Origin: Halorubrum lacusprofundi ATCC 49239
Lineage (GTDB): Archaea > Halobacteriota > Halobacteria > Halobacteriales > Haloferacaceae
NCBI RefSeq assembly: GCF_000022205.1
Contig: NC_012029.1
Coordinates: forward strand, 1,674,001-1,738,000
DNA length: 64,000 bases
Direction: 5' to 3'
Shown here: positions 33,744 through 41,377 of the stretch, one piece after another
Layout: the number at the start of each line of letters is the position of its first letter
How positions within the stretch are numbered: position 1 is the first letter of the stretch
The notes under the pieces: generated by a model
The model's input: the letters and a program-made list of their open reading frames with translations, nothing else
The model's database searches: none
What the model was told of the DNA's origin: nothing
Program-made: the position numbers and the translations under genes

Positions 33744-35645
33744 CTAGTCGTCCAGCGAGGCGACCGCGGTCCGCTCCGCGCCGATCCGGCGGTCGAGGAA
33801 GTCGTCGAGCAGTTCCAGCGACCGGATCTTCTGGTCGATGTCGCCGGAACCGTGGCCCTCCTCGCCGAGCTCCTCGTACTCGTAGTCGACGCCCTCCTCG
33901 AAGCCGGCGTCGTCGAGCGCGTCCCGAAGAATTCTGGCCTGCGAGACCGGCACCCGCGGATCGTTCACGCCGTGGACGATCAGGAGGGGCGCGTCGAGGT
34001 TCTCGACGTGGGTCACGGGACTGCGCTCGCGGTAGAGCGCCTCGTTCTCGTCTGGCTCGCCGAGGTTCTTCACCATCAGCTCCGTCCGGAAGTGCGGCAT
34101 CGTGTTCTCGTACATGTCGAACAGATCGCTCACGCCGACCCACGCGATCCCAGCGGCGTACAGGTCGGGGTACTGGACCATCTGCCAGTTTGCCGAGTAG
34201 CCGCCGTAGGAGCCGCCGTAGACGGCGACGCGATCCTCGTCGAGCCAATCGTATTCGTTGAGGACGTGCTCGACGCCGGTCGCCACGTCGCCCTGCTCGG
34301 CGCCGCCCCAGTCGTCGTACAACTCCTCGACGAACTCGCGGCCGCGCCCGGTGGAGCCGCGGTAGTTCACTTGCAGCACCGAGTAGCCGCGCGCGAGCAG
34401 GAACTGCACCCGGTAGCTGAACTGCCGACTGTCGCGGTGTCGTGGGCCGCCGTGCGGATTCACGATAAGCGGCGAGGGGCGGCGGCCGGAGTCGAACAGC
34501 AGTCCCTCGATCTCGAACTCCTCGTAGGGGGCGTGATCGACTGCCCGCGCCGGGGTCTCCGGAACGCCGTCGGAGACGAACGAGACCGTCTCGGGCTCGA
34601 CGAAGTCGTCGGGCGCGAACGGGCCGTACTCGGCGTCGAGAACCGTCTCCGTCGCGTCGCTCGCGAGGTCGTACGCGACCAGCTCCGGCCGCCGGCTCGA
34701 CGTGGTCCGGTACGCCAGCAGGCGGTCGTCGGCCAGTCGACCCTCAGTCACGTTGGCGACGCCGGCCGGGAAGTCGAGCTCGCGCGCCTCACCCGTCTCG
34801 ACGTCGTAGATTACGGGCACCGTCACGGCCCCGCGCGTCCGGCTCGCGACGAATTGGTCGCCGGCCTCCAGGAAGTGGCTCGGCGACTCCTCGAACTCGT
34901 CGCCGCCGAACCAGGTCACGTCGGCGGCGCCGGAGACGTCCCCACTCAGGTCGACGATCCCGCTGCGATTCAGATCCTCGGTGTTGTCGCTCACGAGGAG
35001 TCGGTCGCCGTCCGGCCCCCAGTCGATCGGGGCCGCCTCCGCGCCCACGTCGCCGATATCGAGGTTCCGTGGGTTCGACCCGTCGGCGTCGGCGACGTAC
35101 ACGTCGAGGTTCTCGTAGGCGTCGGTCTCGTTGGTCGCGTACGCGATCCGGTCGCCGTCGGGCGCCAGTTCGCCGGCGGCGACGGCGCGCTCGTAGTCGG
35201 TGAGTTTCGTCGTCTCGTCGCTCTGCAGATCGTGGCGATAGAGGTTCATCTGCCCGTCGCGACTGGAGCCGAGCAGGAGCGTCTCGCCGTCCTCGCTCAC
35301 GCTGTGGAGACGGAGCTGGCCGTCCATCTCGACGATCGGCTCGCTCTCGCCGTCAAGCGACATCGCCCACACGTCGTGTTGTTCGTCGCCGTCCTCGTCC
35401 CGATGGTAAAAGAGCCGGTCGCCCGACGGATCCCACTCGAACCCGGCGCGGACCGAGCGCGGGACCTCGCCGTCGCTCAGCTGCTCTCGGTTCCCGTCGC
35501 GCGGATCGAGGAGGTGGAGCTCGTTTCGGCCGGTCACGTCGTAGTAGAGGGCTACCGTCTCGCCGTCGGGGGACACCCGCGGGCTCGCGATCGTCGGGAG
35601 AGAGGCGAGTTCGCGGAGCACGTCGGCGTCGTCAGTGTCAGACAT
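33744..35645 (-). CDS. S9-family serine peptidase (acylaminoacyl-peptidase-like)
   Basis: 633 residues. The N-terminal half is a beta-propeller of repeated SPDG, DGDRL and WGPDGDRLL units, as in prolyl oligopeptidases. The C-terminal alpha/beta-hydrolase holds the nucleophile in GGSYGGYSANW, the acid in VHGVNDPRVP and the His in LGEEGHG. HGGPRHRDSRQFSYRVQFLLARGYSV (first part) is the oxyanion region. Cytoplasmic, no signal peptide. It cleaves short peptides or N-blocked amino acids. Divergent from the small membrane protein at 35729. Confidence 0.92.
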   Translation of the reverse strand: MSDTDDADVLRELASLPTIASPRVSPDGETVALYYDVTGRNELHLLDPRDGNREQLSDGEVPRSVRAGFEWDPSGDRLFYHRDEDGDEQHDVWAMSLDGESEPIVEMDGQLRLHSVSEDGETLLLGSSRDGQMNLYRHDLQSDETTKLTDYERAVAAGELAPDGDRIAYATNETDAYENLDVYVADADGSNPRNLDIGDVGAEAAPIDWGPDGDRLLVSDNTEDLNRSGIVDLSGDVSGAADVTWFGGDEFEESPSHFLEAGDQFVASRTRGAVTVPVIYDVETGEARELDFPAGVANVTEGRLADDRLLAYRTTSSRRPELVAYDLASDATETVLDAEYGPFAPDDFVEPETVSFVSDGVPETPARAVDHAPYEEFEIEGLLFDSGRRPSPLIVNPHGGPRHRDSRQFSYRVQFLLARGYSVLQVNYRGSTGRGREFVEELYDDWGGAEQGDVATGVEHVLNEYDWLDEDRVAVYGGSYGGYSANWQMVQYPDLYAAGIAWVGVSDLFDMYENTMPHFRTELMVKNLGEPDENEALYRERSPVTHVENLDAPLLIVHGVNDPRVPVSQARILRDALDDAGFEEGVDYEYEELGEEGHGSGDIDQKIRSLELLDDFLDRRIGAERTAVASLDD

Positions 35646-35728
35646 CCGATCGCAAACGGCGAGCGTATCACCTTTAAGGTTTCCCGGCCGTGCAAACGTA
35701 TTTACGGTTATGTGTTGTATTGTGGTGT

Positions 35729-35962
35729 GTGCAACAGAACGTCGGTGCGACGGACAAGCGCGTTAGAACCGCCCTCGGAGCGGTTTTCGGGATCGCCTCG
35801 ATCGGGACCCTCAGCGGTGCTGTGTCGCTCCCCGAGATCGCCGCGCCCGTGCTCGGTGTCGCCTCCCTCCTCATGCTCGGCACCGCTGCGACCGGCGTCT
35901 GCGGGCTCTACGCGCTGCTCGGCGTCGACACGTGTCCGGTGTCGGCGGTCGATTCGCGGTAG
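35729..35962 (+). CDS. DUF2892 (YgaP-like) small membrane protein
   Basis: 77 residues from a GTG at 35729 (VQQNVGATDKRVRTALGAVFG); an ATG at 35690 would add a hydrophobic stretch of unusual composition. Two transmembrane helices (ALGAVFGIASIGTLSGAVSL and VLGVASLLMLGTAATGVCGLYALLGV) with the family tail CPVS. Similar domains end bacterial YgaP rhodaneses, so function may relate to membrane sulfur handling, but this is a guess. Followed by two TATA-like boxes near 35983 and 36016. Confidence 0.7.
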   Translation: MQQNVGATDKRVRTALGAVFGIASIGTLSGAVSLPEIAAPVLGVASLLMLGTAATGVCGLYALLGVDTCPVSAVDSR

Positions 35963-36041
35963 GTCGGTCCAGTCGAGCGGTTATTTATAAGTGGCCGTGG
36001 CTGTCGTCGTCGGCTCTTTATAATTCGTCGTCGACTCGTTA

Positions 36042-36398
36042 TCAATCGTCGTCCGACGCGGCGTACGTCTCCAGCGCGGTGAGACGCCCGTCCGCGACGG
36101 AAAAAACGTCCACGAACGCGAACACCTCGTCGCCGTCGGCGTCGAGCAGCCGGCCGTGGACGGCGACGCCGGGACCATCGGGGTACACCGCGTCGACGGC
36201 GTGGCTCGTGTCCGTCATCGGGCGCTCGTCGCGCATGAACGCGACGAAGCGGCCGCGGCCCTCGAAAGTGCGGTCCGGGCGTCGCTGGACGAACTCGGGG
36301 GCGAGCAACGTAGCGAGCCGGTCGTAGTCGCCGGTATCGAGCGCGTCGTAGTACGCGCGGACGAGCCGCGCGGGATCGTCGGTCGGAGGTGTCGTCAC
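36042..36398 (-). CDS. NTF2/SnoaL-like protein
   Basis: 118 residues from a GTG at 36398, whose GTGA overlaps the stop of the upstream transporter-regulator gene. The cone-shaped NTF2 fold is indicated by DDPARLVRAYYDALDTGDYDRLATLLAPEF, RTFEGRGRFVAFMRDERP, HGRLLDADGDEVFAFVDVFSVADGRL (in parts). It may bind a small ligand or act as a cyclase-like enzyme; no catalytic residue can be named. Co-translated with the PhoU/TrkA-C gene. Confidence 0.8.
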   Translation of the reverse strand: MTTPPTDDPARLVRAYYDALDTGDYDRLATLLAPEFVQRRPDRTFEGRGRFVAFMRDERPMTDTSHAVDAVYPDGPGVAVHGRLLDADGDEVFAFVDVFSVADGRLTALETYAASDDD

Positions 36399-37600
36399 GC
36401 CGCGAGCGCCTCGAACTCCTCGGCCGAGGTGCGGGTCCCCTTCGAGAGGACAGCGTCGCCGGCCCGGAGGGTGGTGTCGATGTCGTGACCGACGAGCCAC
36501 CCCTCGTCGGGCCGGCGGATCGCGATGACGCTCGTCGAGATATCAGTCGCGGGGATTCCGTTCTCGATCCGGGTGCCGTCGAGGTTGCTCCCCTCGACGA
36601 TCACGGTCCGGGTGATGATCTCGTCGGACTCTTGGACCGCCATCTCCACGACGGGGTGGACGCCGATGTCGCGCATGACGCCCTCGGTAATCTCCAGGGC
36701 GGCGTCGGAGATCTCTTCGGTCGCGACACCGAGGTGTATCAGCCCGCGCAGCGACACGGGGTCGTCGGCCTCCTGGGCGGCCCGGAGGGTCCACGCTTCG
36801 AACCGCGACTGGAGCGCGTCGACCTCGATCTCCAGGTTCGACACCTCTTCGGCGAGCGCCTCGTTGTCGAAGAGGACAGAGCCGTACGCCAGATCGACCG
36901 CCAGCTCCGAGAGATTCTTCATCAACACGATGGAATCGACCGCGCGCTCTAAGTCGTTGATGGCGGGCTCCGGTGGCTCGTTCGGGTCGAACGGGTCGCC
37001 AGTCAGCGTCGGATGGACATCGACGACCCCCGTTTCGGGCCCGCGGAGGAGCGTCACGTCGCCGACCTCGATCTGGGTCTTCGGGCCGGGGTTGAAGATC
37101 CAGTCGTCCTCGCGCCGGATCGCGATGACGCGTACGCCCGTCTTCGACTCGAGGTCGATGTCCTTCAGCGTCCGCCCCGCATACGCGGAGTCGGCCGACA
37201 CGGTGCCGCGGACAAGCGTCTCGACGCCCTCGGTGAGCGCGCCGCGCATCGCGTCGGGGAGGCCGATCTCCTCGGTGACGATCTTGGCGATGTCGCCGGC
37301 GGCGTCGGAGATCTTGTCGGCCGCGCCGACCACACCGAGTACCGGCGCCAGCGTCTCGGCCTCGTCCGGGCTCCGGGCCGCGAGCATGAGGCTCATGCGC
37401 GCGCGCATCTGGAGCACGTCCATTCGGTGTTCGAGTTCGACGACCTCGTGGGCGATCGTCGGGCTCCCGTGGAGGACCGCGGAGTACGACAGGTCGATCA
37501 GCAGCTCGGCGGTGTCTTTCATCTCCACGAGCAGGTCCTTCACGCTCGTCGGCTCGTACCGGACCCGCAGCGGTCCGTCCCGCCCGTCGAATCGTCCCAT
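36395..37600 (-). CDS. PhoU/TrkA-C tandem regulator of ion channels
   Basis: 401 residues from the ATG at 37600 (MGRFDGRDGPLRVRYEPTSVKDLL). Two repeats, each a PhoU-like helical bundle (residues about 20-105 and 220-310) followed by a TrkA-C/RCK_C domain (about 120-200 and 320-395; ESKTGVRVIAIRREDDWIFNPGPKTQIEVGDVTLL, in part). It has no membrane segment, so it probably serves as a cytoplasmic subunit controlling a K+ or other ion transporter encoded elsewhere. Confidence 0.85.
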   Translation of the reverse strand: MGRFDGRDGPLRVRYEPTSVKDLLVEMKDTAELLIDLSYSAVLHGSPTIAHEVVELEHRMDVLQMRARMSLMLAARSPDEAETLAPVLGVVGAADKISDAAGDIAKIVTEEIGLPDAMRGALTEGVETLVRGTVSADSAYAGRTLKDIDLESKTGVRVIAIRREDDWIFNPGPKTQIEVGDVTLLRGPETGVVDVHPTLTGDPFDPNEPPEPAINDLERAVDSIVLMKNLSELAVDLAYGSVLFDNEALAEEVSNLEIEVDALQSRFEAWTLRAAQEADDPVSLRGLIHLGVATEEISDAALEITEGVMRDIGVHPVVEMAVQESDEIITRTVIVEGSNLDGTRIENGIPATDISTSVIAIRRPDEGWLVGHDIDTTLRAGDAVLSKGTRTSAEEFEALAA

Positions 37601-37671
37601 GCGATCACCGTCTCCGGCTCCGAGTAAAAGGCTTGTCACGGACCGGCTGTCGAACGCCGTAACACGGCGTT

Positions 37672-38214
37672 TCAGACCGCTTCGCCGGCGACGTAGGCGA
37701 CCGAACTCGCTTCCGGAGCCTCGCTCTCACCCGCCTCACCCGCCTCGATCTCCTCGGCGAGGTCGACGAGCGCGAGCCACCGGAGGAGCCGATCGGCGCG
37801 CTCGCGCCACGTCGCCTCCCAGTTCGGGTCGCGGGCGCGGTCGTGCCGCGGGACCGACTCTCGGGTCGCCGCAAACAGTCCTTCGGGGGTAAGCGGGTCC
37901 GCGGGCGAGGCGTCTCTCAGGGCGGTAAGCGCCTCGGGAACGAGAAGCACACCGTCGCGGAGCCCCTCTCGGACGCGCTCCGGGGTCGGCTCGGCGTCGG
38001 TCCTGACGAATCCTCGGGATGTCTCCCGGGCCAGTCCGAGCGCGCGCAGGAACGCCAGCCAGTCGTTCGCGGTCTGGCGGTCGGAGAGCCCTCGGCGCTC
38101 GCGGAGCCGGGCACAGCAGTCGTCAGTGCTTCCCGGGACGAGCGGCACCGCCCGCTGGAACGCGCGGAGGTCATCGAGCGAGTCGGGGGGTTCGGGGACC
38201 GGCTTGAGACGCAT
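37672..38214 (-). CDS. Haloarchaeal hypothetical protein (180 aa)
   Basis: 180 residues from the ATG at 38214 (MRLKPVPEPPDSLDDLRAFQRAVPLVPGSTDDCCARL). It is helical, with a winged-helix-like first half (RRGLSDRQTANDWLAFLRALGLARETSRGFVRTDAE) and a helical second half. A Cys-Cys pair occurs near residue 35. The C-terminus is Glu/Ala/Ser-rich. Downstream of mch on the same strand, with 13 bp between its ATG and the mch stop, so probably co-transcribed. No family recognised. Confidence 0.65.
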   Translation of the reverse strand: MRLKPVPEPPDSLDDLRAFQRAVPLVPGSTDDCCARLRERRGLSDRQTANDWLAFLRALGLARETSRGFVRTDAEPTPERVREGLRDGVLLVPEALTALRDASPADPLTPEGLFAATRESVPRHDRARDPNWEATWRERADRLLRWLALVDLAEEIEAGEAGESEAPEASSVAYVAGEAV

Positions 38215-38227
38215 CGTGGGGACCGCC

Positions 38228-39166
38228 TCAGCGGTAGCCGAACGACTCCGCGAGCAGCTCCTCGTCCGTCTCGCCGACCGTGTAGACGGGGCCGTCGACG
38301 ACGTCGACGGTGACCTTCGCGGGCGCGAAGACGCGCTCGTCGACCTCGTAGAAGTCCCAGTCGGCGTCCTCGAACACCTCGACGAAGGGCGTCCCGTACT
38401 CCTCGCGGGCGGTCGAGACGATCTGGTCGAAGCGGTCGTCGTCTCGCGCGACCTGCAGGTGAACCTCCCCACCGTAGGCTAAGGCGTCGTTCGTCCGCCC
38501 CATCGCCAGATCCTCGTCGCGGGTGGCCGGGGCCATCGGTGCGGCGCCGGAGGCGTGGAGCACGTCGGTCGGCTCGTAGCCGAGCTCAAGCAGGCGGAAG
38601 ACGGCGAGCTCCGCGGCGCGAGCCGCAGTCGCGACCGAGCCCGCGGTGGAGCCGGTCGCGTAGGCCGGCAGGAACACGCCCTCGGCCTCGACCTCGGCGA
38701 GGTCGGCGACGTGTTCGGCGACCTCCTCGGTCGGAAGCGTCGTCGACTCAACGGTGAGCGTCGCGAACTCGGAGGAGTCGTAGTAGCCGACGCGCTCGAA
38801 CTCGGCCTCCTGTCCGACGAGCGCCCGGGCCGGCCCCGAGCCGAGTCCTTCGAAGCCGGAGTCGAAGGCGAGTTCCCAGCCGGCCTTCTGCGAGCAGAGC
38901 AGCGCGATCGCTGGGTGGTCGGTCGACAGCTCGACGTACTGACGCGGCGCCCCTGCGACCTCGCCCATGCGGGTGCGGAGATTCGCGAGCCCAGCGGTCT
39001 GGATCTCGGCGAGCAGCAGTCCCGCCTCGACGCCGCCCGCGGCGTCGATTCCGAAATCGACGACGGTGGCGCCGTTGTCCAGCTCGTAGCCGACGACGTC
39101 GAGCTCGCCGGCGAAGTCGAGCGCCTCGTCGACGAGCTCGATCGCGGTCCGGTTGATGCTTTCCAT
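38228..39166 (-). CDS. mch: Methenyltetrahydromethanopterin cyclohydrolase
   Basis: 312 residues. Interconverts 5-formyl- and methenyl-tetrahydromethanopterin (or the haloarchaeal carrier). The family motifs are clear: MESINRTAIELVDEALDFAGELDV, DFGIDAAGGVEAGLLLAEIQ, YVELSTDHPAIALLCSQKAGW, LGSGPARAL, AYATGSTAGSVATAARAAEL and LHASGAAPMAPATRDEDLAMGRTNDALAYGG (in parts). Length matches the archaeal enzyme. Together with mer and cofE it indicates a C1/F420 route in a non-methanogen. Confidence 0.93.
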   Translation of the reverse strand: MESINRTAIELVDEALDFAGELDVVGYELDNGATVVDFGIDAAGGVEAGLLLAEIQTAGLANLRTRMGEVAGAPRQYVELSTDHPAIALLCSQKAGWELAFDSGFEGLGSGPARALVGQEAEFERVGYYDSSEFATLTVESTTLPTEEVAEHVADLAEVEAEGVFLPAYATGSTAGSVATAARAAELAVFRLLELGYEPTDVLHASGAAPMAPATRDEDLAMGRTNDALAYGGEVHLQVARDDDRFDQIVSTAREEYGTPFVEVFEDADWDFYEVDERVFAPAKVTVDVVDGPVYTVGETDEELLAESFGYR

Positions 39167-39222
39167 GCCCGACCGTTCTCGCTCCCGCAGTAAGTGGTTT
39201 GTCAGTCGTCGTCGTCAGCGTC

Positions 39223-39552
39223 TCAGTTACCGTCGCCGGCGGCGACCGGCTCGACGTGGAACACGTACCCCTCGTACGCGTCGTCCAGGTTCATCGGGGA
39301 TTCGACGGCGGTGTGGTCCACACAGAGGAACGCCGTCGCCTCCACGGCGCCCGCCCCGGTTTCCTCCTGGTACCGCTCGGTGACAGAGAACGCCACGGGC
39401 TCGGAACAGCCCCGGCGGTGGCACTCGGTCGGCGGATCGGGGGTCGGCTCCAGTTCGTCGCCGCGTTCTCGGGCCTCCGAGATGTCTCGCTGTATCTGTC
39501 GGCGCTCCGCGTCGCGTGCCTGTTTGTCGCGCCCGGATTTGGTGTCCGCCAT
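39223..39552 (-). CDS. Haloarchaeal protein with Cys/His zinc-like cluster (109 aa)
   Basis: 109 residues from the ATG at 39552 (MADTKSGRDKQARDAERRQIQRD). The N-terminal third is a charged helix (coiled-coil-like). The C-terminal part has TECHRRGCSEPVAFSVTERY, then VEATAFLCVDHTAVESP and GYVFHVEP, where CHxxxC plus a later C-x-x-H could bind one zinc. Function unknown; transcribed toward mch. Codon use typical. Confidence 0.65.
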   Translation of the reverse strand: MADTKSGRDKQARDAERRQIQRDISEARERGDELEPTPDPPTECHRRGCSEPVAFSVTERYQEETGAGAVEATAFLCVDHTAVESPMNLDDAYEGYVFHVEPVAAGDGN

Positions 39553-39653
39553 ACGTCTCCCGTCGCGCTTCAGCCGCATAATGCTACGGCTGATTTTGAC
39601 GAATGGCTCGGCTGACGCTCGCGGAAAGTTGGAGCCAATTCTCGCTTCCGATC

Positions 39654-40118
39654 CTACCAGAAGCCGCCGCCTGAGCCGCCTCCGCCCCCGTCAGGCCCCG
39701 GCGGACCACTCGGTCCGCGCGGCCCGCTCGGACGTGGATCGGGGTCGATCTCCACCAGTTCCGACTCGGCGCGCGGGTCGATCTCGCGGCCCTCCTCGTA
39801 GCGCACGAAGGAGAGGTAAAAGGGCTCGCCGCAGCTGGGGGCGTCGCGCGGTTCACCACTCGTTTCGCCCTCGTCACTCGTCTCGCTCACGTCCGGCCCG
39901 CGCACGCCGTCGTGCGGGTCCCAGTCGACCCCGTCACTCTCGCCGCAGACGAATCGGACGCCGTCGGCGTCGTCGCCCTCGAACGGCTCCGTCGGGTCGA
40001 CGTACGTCCACCCTTCGAGGGGGTACGGCGTCACCGACTTGTCCGCGAGGTAGCCGTCGCGTTCCAGCTCGACGAGGGTCCCGCAGTGCGGACAGTAGTA
40101 GGTGACCGGATAGCTCAT
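39654..40118 (-). CDS. Haloarchaeal zinc-ribbon protein with Gly-rich tail
   Basis: 154 residues from the ATG at 40118. The N-terminus carries CPHC at residues 9-12 (MSYPVTYYCPHCGTLVELERDGYLADKSVT) and a later C in VRFVCGESDG and CGEPFYLSF, together a likely zinc ribbon. The middle is acidic (DVSETSDEGETSGE). The C-terminus is Pro-Gly-Arg-rich with PSGPRGPSGPPGP and GGGGGSGGGFW. Such tails look disordered and could be a phase-separation or binding tail. No family recognised. A TTTATAAA box at 40138-40145 precedes its start on the opposite side. Confidence 0.6.
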   Translation of the reverse strand: MSYPVTYYCPHCGTLVELERDGYLADKSVTPYPLEGWTYVDPTEPFEGDDADGVRFVCGESDGVDWDPHDGVRGPDVSETSDEGETSGEPRDAPSCGEPFYLSFVRYEEGREIDPRAESELVEIDPDPRPSGPRGPSGPPGPDGGGGGSGGGFW

Positions 40119-40181
40119 GTGGATCGTACGGTCGTTGTTTATAAAGGATCGTCGGCGGGTGAGGGAATGGAAGAGGTCCGG

Positions 40182-40733
40182 TCAGTGAAAGCCGCGGTCC
40201 ACGTCGTCTTCGTCGATCAGGTCCTCCAGCTCGGACGAGAGAAGCTCCTCGGCCTCCTCGAAGGTGTCCGAGAGCTCGTCGAGCTCGTCCGGGCGGCCGT
40301 CGAACTCGTAGTCCATCGGGCCGAACGCCGGCGAGTCGATCGCCTCCATCACGTCCTCGAACAGGTGATCGGGGCTCGTAGGCGCCTCCGCGTGCACCTT
40401 CAGCGTCTCGCGGAGTCGGGTCGCGGCGTCCTCGGCCGCCGCCTCGTCCTCGGGCGGCGACCGCACCGCGAACCGTCCGGCCGACTCCTCGTTCGGGAGC
40501 AGGGGATCGAGCTCGTCGTCGACCCGGCGGGCGATCTTCGCGCCCACGCCGCGGAGGTCGCGGGGGTTCTTCGCGTACGTCTTCAGGTGGTAGACGCCGA
40601 CGCTCGGGTGGCCGAAGTAGAGGTCCTCACCGAGCCCCTCGCGTCTGGAGCCAGCGACCGCGCGCCAGCCGTCGGGGTCGGTCGAGTCGCTTGCGACATC
40701 GGCGAGGATGTCGTCCCAGTCTCGCACGCGCAT
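40182..40733 (-). CDS. Conserved haloarchaeal hypothetical protein (183 aa)
   Basis: 183 residues. Start MRVRDWDDILADV; conserved-looking block DPDGWRAVAGSRREGLGEDLYFGHPSVGVYHLKTYAKNPRDLRGVGAKIARRVDDEL (in part), then an acidic helical C-terminus (DELDELSDTFEEAEELLSSELEDLIDEDDVDRGFH). I recall similar short proteins in other haloarchaea, but no function. No membrane segments or Cys. TATA-like TTATAAG at about 40745 precedes it on the minus side. Confidence 0.7.
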   Translation of the reverse strand: MRVRDWDDILADVASDSTDPDGWRAVAGSRREGLGEDLYFGHPSVGVYHLKTYAKNPRDLRGVGAKIARRVDDELDPLLPNEESAGRFAVRSPPEDEAAAEDAATRLRETLKVHAEAPTSPDHLFEDVMEAIDSPAFGPMDYEFDGRPDELDELSDTFEEAEELLSSELEDLIDEDDVDRGFH

Positions 40734-40789
40734 GTCGACGGATCCTTATAAGTGAGCGCGCTTGAGCGTGTCGGTGAGCGTCGATCGCC

Positions 40790-41164
40790 TCAGTCGTCGG
40801 CCGTGCGATACTCCGCGAAGAACAGCCACAGCGCGACCGCCAACAGTCCGACGCTGAAGATGCCGTTGACCGCGCCGAGGACGAGGAACGCGCGTCCGCC
40901 GAGGACCCAGACGACGCCGAGCGCGATGACGTGGACGACGCCGACGAGGTACACCGCCGGACTCCAGAACCGGGTGAAAAAGAGGCCGACACCGAAGACG
41001 AAGCTCCCGGCGACCGCGAGGAAGTGCGGCATCCCGGTCAGCGTCCAGACGTAGAGATTGATCCCGGCGATCCCGACCGAACACAACAGGCCGAGCCAGT
41101 AGAGCGCTCCCCACGATCCGACCTCGTCGACGCGGAACAGGGGCGCGGAACCGGTGTCGGTCAT
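40790..41164 (-). CDS. Haloarchaeal four-helix membrane protein (124 aa)
   Basis: 124 residues from the ATG at 41164 (MTDTGSAPLFRVDEVGSWGALYWL). Four hydrophobic helices follow (LYWLGLLCSVGIAGINLYVW, MPHFLAVAGSFVFGVGLFF, SPAVYLVGVVHVIALGVVWVL, NGIFSVGLLAVALWLFFAEYR). No charged residues inside the helices and no transporter motif. Function unknown. Divergent from the Dna2-like gene. The longer in-frame ORF to 41548 is a shadow of the helicase gene. Confidence 0.65.
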   Translation of the reverse strand: MTDTGSAPLFRVDEVGSWGALYWLGLLCSVGIAGINLYVWTLTGMPHFLAVAGSFVFGVGLFFTRFWSPAVYLVGVVHVIALGVVWVLGGRAFLVLGAVNGIFSVGLLAVALWLFFAEYRTADD

Positions 41165-41377
41165 GGGGAATACACTCAGAGCATCGTCAAAACCGTTGTG
41201 CCGGGAGCGAGCCGACGCTGCCCCAGAACACGCGAGGTACAACAAGACCCGAAAACGGAACGTATCGAATCCCTCGCGGAACAGGCCCCACAGCATGAGA
41301 CCGGCGACGTGGACGCTCACGGCGCTGTCTGCGAGCGCGACGATCCCCACCGACAGCGTTTTTCGAGGTCGCCGCCG

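Noticed and set aside
33681-35990. 769-codon plus-strand frame
   Set aside because: Antisense of the S9 peptidase, which has complete catalytic motifs and matching codon use.
35983-36022. TTTATAAG and TTTATAAT near 35990 and 36018 as a repeat copy
   Set aside because: Short AT boxes with GTCGTC-type spacer only; no core sequence of the repeat family.
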